Source: Nitrospiraceae bacterium (lineage in GTDB: Bacteria; Nitrospirota; Thermodesulfovibrionia; UBA6902). From it: 6,936 nt of DNA. The stretch spans positions 498,080 through 505,015 of the forward strand of contig CP070644.1 in NCBI GenBank assembly GCA_020354155.1, in the 5' to 3' direction. A program made the position numbers and the translations under genes. Position 1 is the stretch's first letter; each line of letters starts with the position of its first letter. The notes beneath the pieces were generated by a model. That model ran no database searches, was not told the origin of the DNA, and saw nothing but the letters and a program-made list of their open reading frames with translations. Positions 1 through 5,266 of the stretch are shown piece after piece.

Positions 1-201
1 ACAGGAGCCGACAAGAAGGAATGCCTTGGCATCAGTCGTTTCTGTCCCGTAGGTCAATGAGACAACGGGTGAGCCGTTCTGGCTGTTATGCATAGTGTGG
101 CAGGTATAGCAGAGCCCGCTCATTGCAGCGCGGCATTCATACCCCATAAACAGCATACAGACTATGCTGAAAAATGCAGCCAGAACTGTCTGTTTCTTCA
201 T
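1..201 (-). CDS. Exported c-type cytochrome, N-terminal part (runs off left edge)
   Basis: The first 67 codons of a minus-strand gene are visible. The start MKKQTVLAAFF is a typical Sec signal: two lysines, a hydrophobic core to about residue 20, and likely cleavage near the CRAA residues 23-26. A heme-attachment motif CYTCH follows at residues 31-35, then T-M-H-N-S-Q, which supplies a nearby His as a possible axial ligand. The visible part ends in G-S-C; that Cys could open a second CxxCH, but the next bases lie outside the window. ATG at 201 is chosen over the adjacent ATG at 204 because AAGGA at 211-207 sits 5 bases from the former and only 2 from the latter. The product is a periplasmic or surface cytochrome of the paired-CxxCH/cytochrome c3-like type. 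Total heme number and exact role cannot be told. It lies about 100 bases behind the 16-heme gene, so it may be the last operon gene or have its own promoter. Confidence 0.85.
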   Translation of the reverse strand, partial: MKKQTVLAAFFSIVCMLFMGYECRAAMSGLCYTCHTMHNSQNGSPVVSLTYGTETTDAKAFLLVGSC

Positions 202-304
202 CATATTCCTTAAATAAAGAGCACTCTTTCTGCAACATACACTCAATAGGGCATGTTCATTACCAGCTTCTGGATTTATGACTCATTCGTTTATGGAAAT
301 ACTT
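202..304 (-). other. Intergenic gap, possible promoter region
   Basis: This is the only sizeable gap between genes. Three weak signals are visible. A short inverted repeat AAAGAG-CA-CTCTTT lies at 216-229, just upstream of the ribosome binding site. On the minus strand, TGG (265-263) and TGC (253-251) are spaced as GG-N10-GC, the minimal -24/-12 layout of a sigma-54 promoter, but the remaining consensus bases match poorly. An AT-rich imperfect hairpin (TTATGGAAA/TTTCATAA, 291-310) overlaps the stop codon of the 16-heme gene. It has no following T-run on the transcribed side, so it is not a convincing terminator. None of these is strong enough to call as a site. Confidence 0.3.
207..211 (-). 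promoter_or_regulatory. Ribosome binding site of the left-edge cytochrome gene
   Basis: AAGGA on the minus strand, 5 bases before the ATG at 201. It decides between two adjacent in-frame ATG codons (204 and 201) in favour of 201. Confidence 0.6.
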
Positions 305-1600
305 TCATAATTTCTCTTTGTGGCACTGAATACAGAGAGTCCTCTTTCTGTCATGGGTAAGGAAAAAATCAGCGCCCGCTCCGTGCATGCTATGGCATGA
401 CAGGCAGGTAACGGCCCCCCCGCTTCTCGGGTCGATCACATCGGCTCCTACAGGATGTGATACTTTATGCTGAGCTGTATGACATCGTGCACAGAGCTCT
501 ATGCCGTCGCCCCGGTGACTGAATTGCCGGTCAGAATGCATCGGAATATGACAGGCAAAGCATTTCCTGTCCCTCACCGGAGTACAGTCAATCTCCTTTA
601 ATGACTTTTCAATGACAGAAATTCTTCTGTCGATCGTCTCATGACACTCCAGGCAGAGAGCAGTTTCATTTTTCGTTAAATCAGCCATATCCGAGCCATG
701 GTGGTCATGACAAAGGGCACAGGGGTTGGACAAATCTTTGACATGAACATCATCTTCCCGATAAGGGGACTCTCTATCCTCCTGGCTGTGACAGCTGAGA
801 CAGAGTTTTACACTCTTGATTTTCGTGGTTATTTTCCTCGTTTCAGAGATAGGATTGTGGCATTTTGAACAGTTTTTTTCAAGAAATGCGGAGTGTCCAT
901 AGGGGCCAAGAAGACCTTTCTTATCAGCAGCATGCCCGCTGTGGCAGGAGGTACAATCAGAACCCTTCACGATTGAAGTTATTGAATGTTCGCCAAATTT
1001 ACATTTTGGTTCATGACAGCTGCTGCATAAAGATACGGGGTTATCTATGAGAAGGTTCTCCTCAACTGATCCATGAGAGTTGTGGCAGGCAGAGCATGTG
1101 CCTTCCTTGAAAGGCTTACATGCATATGCCTGAGCAGCCTGCTTCTTCAGATCTTTATGGCAATCAAGGCACATATCCTTTTCCGGTACTGATAAAAGAT
1201 ATGCATTCTTCCCGCTGTGTGCATTGTGACATTCAGTACATTGTGCCGATCTCAGTGCGCCATGAATATTTGCCTCAATCAGTTTATTAATTTCTTTATG
1301 ACATCGGAGACAGAGTGCATTCACATCATCGATCATCAATCCTGTGACATTGCTGACGTGAGGATTATGACAGGATGTGCATTTCCCCTGTTTAAATAAA
1401 AAATGTGTGTAGTTATCGGCAAGTCCTTTCTTCAGGTCTTTGTGACAGTCATAACACAGATCAGGAATTTTCCCCTTCAACTCATGCTGTGCATAGGCTG
1501 ATGAGCAGGAAAAAAGTATCCCTGCGAGCACCAGGATAACCAGGCGGATACATCGCGACACATTATGTCCTGTAATAAAGCTGAAATAGTTTCTTTGCAT
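305..1600 (-). CDS. 16-heme exported c-type cytochrome (paired CxxCH family)
   Basis: From ATG at 1600 the protein is 431 residues with 16 CxxCH motifs, about one per 27 residues. Residues 1-37 form a signal peptide (hydrophobic core about 20-31, predicted cleavage AYA|Q). LFSC at 29-32 is a poor lipobox because of Phe at -2, so a soluble periplasmic or secreted product is more likely than a lipoprotein. Motifs mostly alternate between an L-CxxCH type and a type preceded by His at -8 and followed by a nearby His. The pattern breaks at heme 9 (C244), exactly as in the upstream 26-heme protein, which suggests paralogy. Cysteines 161 and 339 stand where the -8 His is expected for hemes 6 and 13; Cys200 is a further Cys outside any CxxCH. 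The ATG at 1600 lies 4 bases after the upstream stop, suggesting translational coupling. A GTG at 1561 with AGGA 6 bases upstream (1571-1568) is a credible alternative and gives a shorter signal peptide. A start at 1648 would overlap the previous gene by 44 bases and is unlikely. Electron partner unknown. Confidence 0.9.
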   Translation of the reverse strand: MQRNYFSFITGHNVSRCIRLVILVLAGILFSCSSAYAQHELKGKIPDLCYDCHKDLKKGLADNYTHFLFKQGKCTSCHNPHVSNVTGLMIDDVNALCLRCHKEINKLIEANIHGALRSAQCTECHNAHSGKNAYLLSVPEKDMCLDCHKDLKKQAAQAYACKPFKEGTCSACHNSHGSVEENLLIDNPVSLCSSCHEPKCKFGEHSITSIVKGSDCTSCHSGHAADKKGLLGPYGHSAFLEKNCSKCHNPISETRKITTKIKSVKLCLSCHSQEDRESPYREDDVHVKDLSNPCALCHDHHGSDMADLTKNETALCLECHETIDRRISVIEKSLKEIDCTPVRDRKCFACHIPMHSDRQFSHRGDGIELCARCHTAQHKVSHPVGADVIDPRSGGAVTCLSCHSMHGAGADFFLTHDRKRTLCIQCHKEKL

Positions 1601-1604
1601 AGTG

Positions 1605-3566
1605 CTATTTATGACAGGCCTCGCAGTTCCCCTCTCTAAACGGCGCATGTCTTATCTTCTTTAACAGACCTGATCCCTCTGTCACATGGGGCTCATGGCA
1701 GCTCAGGCACTCTTTGATTTTTCTCATCGATCCCCTGTGTGAGTTACGGGATGCTTTGCTATCAGGAGAATGGCAGCCCAGACAGAGGGCAGGCCCCTCC
1801 TGTAAGAGCAATAACTCAGTGTTTGAGAAATGAGGGAAATGGCAGCTCAGACAGTCCCCTTCCTTCATGCCTATATGGCCCCCTTCGGTCTTCCCCTTCA
1901 ATATTCTCTCGTGGCAGGTAATGCACAACTGCCCCGGAAGGCTGAAGAGCTGATATTTGAGTTTTGTAGCATGAGGGCTGTGACACTCAGTGCATTTTCC
2001 ATCCTCTACCGGAATATGATGAGAGCTGCTCTTCTCTGCCTTCTTCTCCATTTCATCATGACAGCTGTAACAGATCTTCTCAGGCTGCATAACCATAACG
2101 GCAGGAAAGTCACTTGCATGCGGGTCATGACAGAGGGAACATTTGTTCTCTCTGAACAGAGGGTGGCTTCCCTCGTCCGAAATATCAAGAAACATGCCTT
2201 GATGACATTCCATGCAGAGTTTCTCCGGAGTCTCCCGGAGCAGGTTGACATTCTCTGACGAATGAGAAGCATGACAGGCAGAACACTTCCTTTCAATCAC
2301 AGGTTTATGGACAAAAGCTTTAAAAAACTCCTCTTTCGACCTATCATGACAGGTATAGCAGAGGTCACGAATATGACTTTTCGTCATAAGCGGGAAATTA
2401 CTCCCGTGGGGATCATGACATTGAATACATTCCGATTTCGAGAATGGTTCATGAACATTGGCAGCCTGGAGTTCCTTTACAGCATCACTGTGACAGGAGG
2501 CGCATATCTGGTTCAGTGGCAGTTTAAGATGCGCAGGATTTTCACTGGCATGGGGATCGTGACATACTGTACAGCCGGGATCATTGACAGGGCGGTGCTG
2601 GACACTGACCTTCCGGTCTGGCTTGTCTCCATGGCATCCGGCACAGAGCTCTCCTCTGTCCCTGAGGGTAATTGCCGGATAATCCGATGCATGCGGGCTG
2701 TGACAGCTCAGACATTCGCCTTTTTCAGCCGGTTCGTGTCTGTAGGCCGCACCATGCTTTTTTTCATCTTCTTCGTGACAGCCATAGCAGAGCTTACTTC
2801 CGGAGGCTATTGTCTGAAGAGAAGCCGCATCAGTTGCGGGCCTGTGACAGGAACTGCATTGAAGAAGCCGGAGAGGTTCGTGGATTGATTCCCTGAGCAG
2901 TTTATCATTGGTAGAGCTGTGAGCACTATGGCAGGCAGAACATGTGCCTGATTCAACAGGATAATTTTTATGAGCACTTTTAAAACCCTGATTTTGATAA
3001 TCATGACAGGATCTGCAAAGCTCACTTTCGCCTTTGATCAGATTAAATGTGTTCTGAGACCCGTGAGGTGCGTGACAGCCAAGGCACCCGTCATCTAATG
3101 GCTTGTGTTTTTTCTGACGAGTAAAGGGCCCCTGATCATGGCACTGAAAACAGAGTTCGCTACCCGTTTTTTTCTGCAGAAAAGCATTGTTTGATCCATG
3201 GGGTTCATGACAGGGGAGGCAGCCTCCCTCCCTGAGTACTGAATGCAGGCTTTTCATCTTTTTCACTTCCTCTTCAAGGGCGGTGTGGCACGTAAAACAG
3301 AGCTTATCCTCATCCCGTTCTATAAATGATTTGACCGCAAGACGTCCATGCCGAAGATGACAGGACTCGCATTTCTTTTCAGCCATGGGGGAATGAACAA
3401 ACTTCTTTTCAAACTCAGCCTGTTTTTCCTGATGGCATGTCAAACAGGGTTTTGGTGCAAAGCGCTTTCGCGTTCGCTTCTGCGGAGGGCCGCAGGCAGT
3501 GATCAGGATTACTATTGCAACCAACAGTGTACACCAGACTATGAAACCTTTATATCGCATGCTCAT
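1605..3566 (-). CDS. 26-heme c-type cytochrome lipoprotein (paired CxxCH family)
   Basis: The protein has 653 residues and 26 CxxCH motifs (first C41, last C648), one heme per 25 residues, leaving little polypeptide beyond heme packing. Residues 1-24 are a signal peptide ending in lipobox I-T-A-C, so Cys25 is probably lipidated and the protein membrane-anchored, likely to the outer membrane. Every other cysteine except Cys12 in the signal is in a heme motif. Thirty His residues lie outside the motifs, enough for bis-His ligation of all hemes. The repeat unit is L-CxxCH, then H-x-P-x5-CxxCH-x-P-H-x-S, with the upstream His usually at -8. Two hemes break the alternation: heme 9 (C237) and heme 26, whose motif CEACH is followed by one Lys and the stop. 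Such proteins act as electron conduits or extracellular cytochromes in metal-, sulfur- or partner-reducing bacteria; the substrate is not visible here. The gene follows the isomerase by 26 bases. Start 3566 or the in-frame ATG at 3560 are both served by ribosome binding sites. Confidence 0.93.
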   Translation of the reverse strand: MSMRYKGFIVWCTLLVAIVILITACGPPQKRTRKRFAPKPCLTCHQEKQAEFEKKFVHSPMAEKKCESCHLRHGRLAVKSFIERDEDKLCFTCHTALEEEVKKMKSLHSVLREGGCLPCHEPHGSNNAFLQKKTGSELCFQCHDQGPFTRQKKHKPLDDGCLGCHAPHGSQNTFNLIKGESELCRSCHDYQNQGFKSAHKNYPVESGTCSACHSAHSSTNDKLLRESIHEPLRLLQCSSCHRPATDAASLQTIASGSKLCYGCHEEDEKKHGAAYRHEPAEKGECLSCHSPHASDYPAITLRDRGELCAGCHGDKPDRKVSVQHRPVNDPGCTVCHDPHASENPAHLKLPLNQICASCHSDAVKELQAANVHEPFSKSECIQCHDPHGSNFPLMTKSHIRDLCYTCHDRSKEEFFKAFVHKPVIERKCSACHASHSSENVNLLRETPEKLCMECHQGMFLDISDEGSHPLFRENKCSLCHDPHASDFPAVMVMQPEKICYSCHDEMEKKAEKSSSHHIPVEDGKCTECHSPHATKLKYQLFSLPGQLCITCHERILKGKTEGGHIGMKEGDCLSCHFPHFSNTELLLLQEGPALCLGCHSPDSKASRNSHRGSMRKIKECLSCHEPHVTEGSGLLKKIRHAPFREGNCEACHK

Positions 3567-3567
3567 T

Positions 3568-3578
3568 TCCTGTTTCCT
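3568..3578 (-). promoter_or_regulatory. Double ribosome binding site of the 26-heme cytochrome gene
   Basis: Two AGGA cores on the minus strand (3578-3575 and 3571-3568) precede two in-frame ATGs. The upstream core is 8 bases from the ATG at 3566; the downstream core is 7 bases from the ATG at 3560. Either start would be well served; the two products differ by two residues before the signal peptide. Confidence 0.5.
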
Positions 3579-3592
3579 GAGTACCTCTGAAT

Positions 3593-5266
3593 CTATTTTC
3601 TGAACATCTGCCTGACGGCTTCTACCTCTTTATCATAAACGATTATTTCCGCCTCTTTTTTTAATCCCTCTAAATAGTGCTGATAGAGTTTTGCGAACTT
3701 ATCTCTCGATAGTTTCCTGTAGACAAGAGGCTTCACCTCATCGAATTCCTTTATGGCTTTGTCCGTTTTATTCTGGACACGATATATCCGGTAATAATCT
3801 CCTATCTTTAAGAGAGGACTGACTTCCCCAATCTCAAGAGCACTGACCACTTCTCGAGCCTCTTCAGGCAATTTTGCCTTTGAAACCCATCCCACCATCC
3901 CTCCCAGGCCGGATGTAGCATCTTGAGACATTTTTTTCGCTACCCAGGCAAAGTCTGCTCCCTGCTGAAGGTTCTGAATGGCATCCTCACCTTCGGCCTC
4001 ACTGTTGAGGGTAATCTGCTGAATCCTGAACTCAACAGGTTTTTCAAAGTCACTCAGATGAAGCTGATAGTAGTCCATCATTTCCTCTTCAGACACCTTG
4101 ATTTGAGGAGCCAGCACTCTATTCATAAAGTTATTCTTGATTAACTGTTTTTTATAGCGTTTCACCTGTTCCCGTAACCCCGGTTGCTCTGCATAATTCC
4201 TGCTGAGGGCTTCGATATCAACCAGTTTGCGGTCAATCCAGTTATTCAGGCGCCTTTCTGCTGAGTCCTTATCCTTCTGTAAAAATTTTGATACATATTC
4301 CTGAACAGAAAGAGAGATAGTATCCCCTGTTACAATCAGTCTTTCATCTATTGCCCACTTCTCCATTGCCTCATCGCCTTTATCTGTTTCCATCGAAGAA
4401 AGGATATCTTCATTCATTTTAACGTGAGCCTTTTTTCTCAGTATTTTGAGGTACTCATCACTGCGCTTCTGCGCCTTCATGGCCTTGATTTTCTGTTCTA
4501 TCCCGTCCCTGGCCTCGCCGAATCCATCCTCTGGAGCCTCACGCTCATTCACCAGCTTCACTATGTAATAATGCCCATCCACCGCGATTATATCACTTAC
4601 ATCACCAACTTTGAGAACCTGTACTACGTCCTGCATGAATGGTTTCATGTTCCTGAATTCCAGCTCGGTCATGCCGTCCCTGAGCCTGGTTTTTGAAAAT
4701 TCATTGGCAAGGCTTGAAAATTGAATGCCTTGCAAAAGGAGATCTTCAATCGTTGATGCTTTCTCCCGGCTGTCAACTTCTATGATGCCAAGCGTGAATT
4801 TCCTGTATTGTTCAAAATAGTACTGCATTACTTCATCTTCCGAAGCAGATACATTACCCTTCACTTCATTATTAAAAAGGAGAACAACTGATTCCCTGAG
4901 TATGTACGCATTGACCTTGTCAATAATATCTGCTGAATTCCCCATACCCATCCGTTCAGCCTCCTGAATTATCAGCTTTTCATCAATCAGCCTTTCAACA
5001 AAGCTCGATATATTCAGTTCGCCGGCATCGGTAAGCTTTTCCCGTCGATGAGCAATCTGGAGGGCATACTCAAGGTCAGCCCGCTCCAGTGGATCACCAT
5101 CTACAAGAGCCAGTACCCGTCTCTGTTCCGGAAGAGAGGCACAGCCCCATAGAGAAAATAAGATCAGGAAAGAGACAATCAGCGGTAACAGAACCTTATG
5201 TTGAAGGATTTTATTTCCCGATACAATCATGGAGACCCGGTTATCACGATTCACCTTTAAAACCAT
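3593..5266 (-). CDS. SurA-like periplasmic peptidyl-prolyl isomerase lipoprotein, two modules
   Basis: This 557-residue protein has a hydrophobic segment at 25-40 ending in lipobox L-W-G-C, so Cys42 is the likely lipid anchor. After it come two copies of a chaperone-plus-parvulin module. Copy 1: helical SurA-N-like region about 52-150 (V-D-G-D-P-L start), PPIC-like region about 151-242. Copy 2: helical region about 305-408, PPIC about 410-500. The second PPIC carries the parvulin signature G-L-G-G-M-V-G-W (453-460) and the L-x-x-G-E-V-S-P-L strand. The first keeps V-G-D-V-S-D-I but lacks the GG-x2-GW segment and is probably inactive. Parvulins of this kind fold exported proteins. Lying just upstream of long cytochromes, it may serve them; parvulin genes are recurrent neighbours of multiheme cytochrome genes in metal reducers. 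The start overlaps the previous gene by 10 bases (ATGGTTTTAA). An alternative ATG at 5230 gives a more normal 29-residue signal peptide but has no evident ribosome binding site. Confidence 0.88.
   Translation of the reverse strand: MVLKVNRDNRVSMIVSGNKILQHKVLLPLIVSFLILFSLWGCASLPEQRRVLALVDGDPLERADLEYALQIAHRREKLTDAGELNISSFVERLIDEKLIIQEAERMGMGNSADIIDKVNAYILRESVVLLFNNEVKGNVSASEDEVMQYYFEQYRKFTLGIIEVDSREKASTIEDLLLQGIQFSSLANEFSKTRLRDGMTELEFRNMKPFMQDVVQVLKVGDVSDIIAVDGHYYIVKLVNEREAPEDGFGEARDGIEQKIKAMKAQKRSDEYLKILRKKAHVKMNEDILSSMETDKGDEAMEKWAIDERLIVTGDTISLSVQEYVSKFLQKDKDSAERRLNNWIDRKLVDIEALSRNYAEQPGLREQVKRYKKQLIKNNFMNRVLAPQIKVSEEEMMDYYQLHLSDFEKPVEFRIQQITLNSEAEGEDAIQNLQQGADFAWVAKKMSQDATSGLGGMVGWVSKAKLPEEAREVVSALEIGEVSPLLKIGDYYRIYRVQNKTDKAIKEFDEVKPLVYRKLSRDKFAKLYQHYLEGLKKEAEIIVYDKEVEAVRQMFRK

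Noticed and set aside
291..310. AT-rich hairpin at the end of the 16-heme gene as an intrinsic terminator
   Set aside because: The stem is weak and bulged, has little GC, and is not followed by a T-run on the minus strand.
1601..1648. Upstream start at 1648 for the 16-heme gene
   Set aside because: It would overlap the 26-heme gene by 44 bases and put a long charged extension before the signal peptide; ATG at 1600 or GTG at 1561 fit better.
305..3566. Frequent tgacagg/catgacag-like words on the plus strand, resembling dispersed repeats or a CRISPR-like periodicity
   Set aside because: They are reverse complements of heme-motif codons spaced about 60-75 bases apart; the segments between them are coding and in frame, and the repeats are not conserved beyond the motif.
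865..3590. Plus-strand open frames of 60-208 codons opposite the cytochrome genes, several with recurring M-T-A/G-type peptides
   Set aside because: They are antisense shadows of repeated CxxCH codons: each TGT-CAT-type segment reads as a repeated tgacag on the plus strand. They lack signal peptides, recognisable domains and consistent ribosome binding sites.
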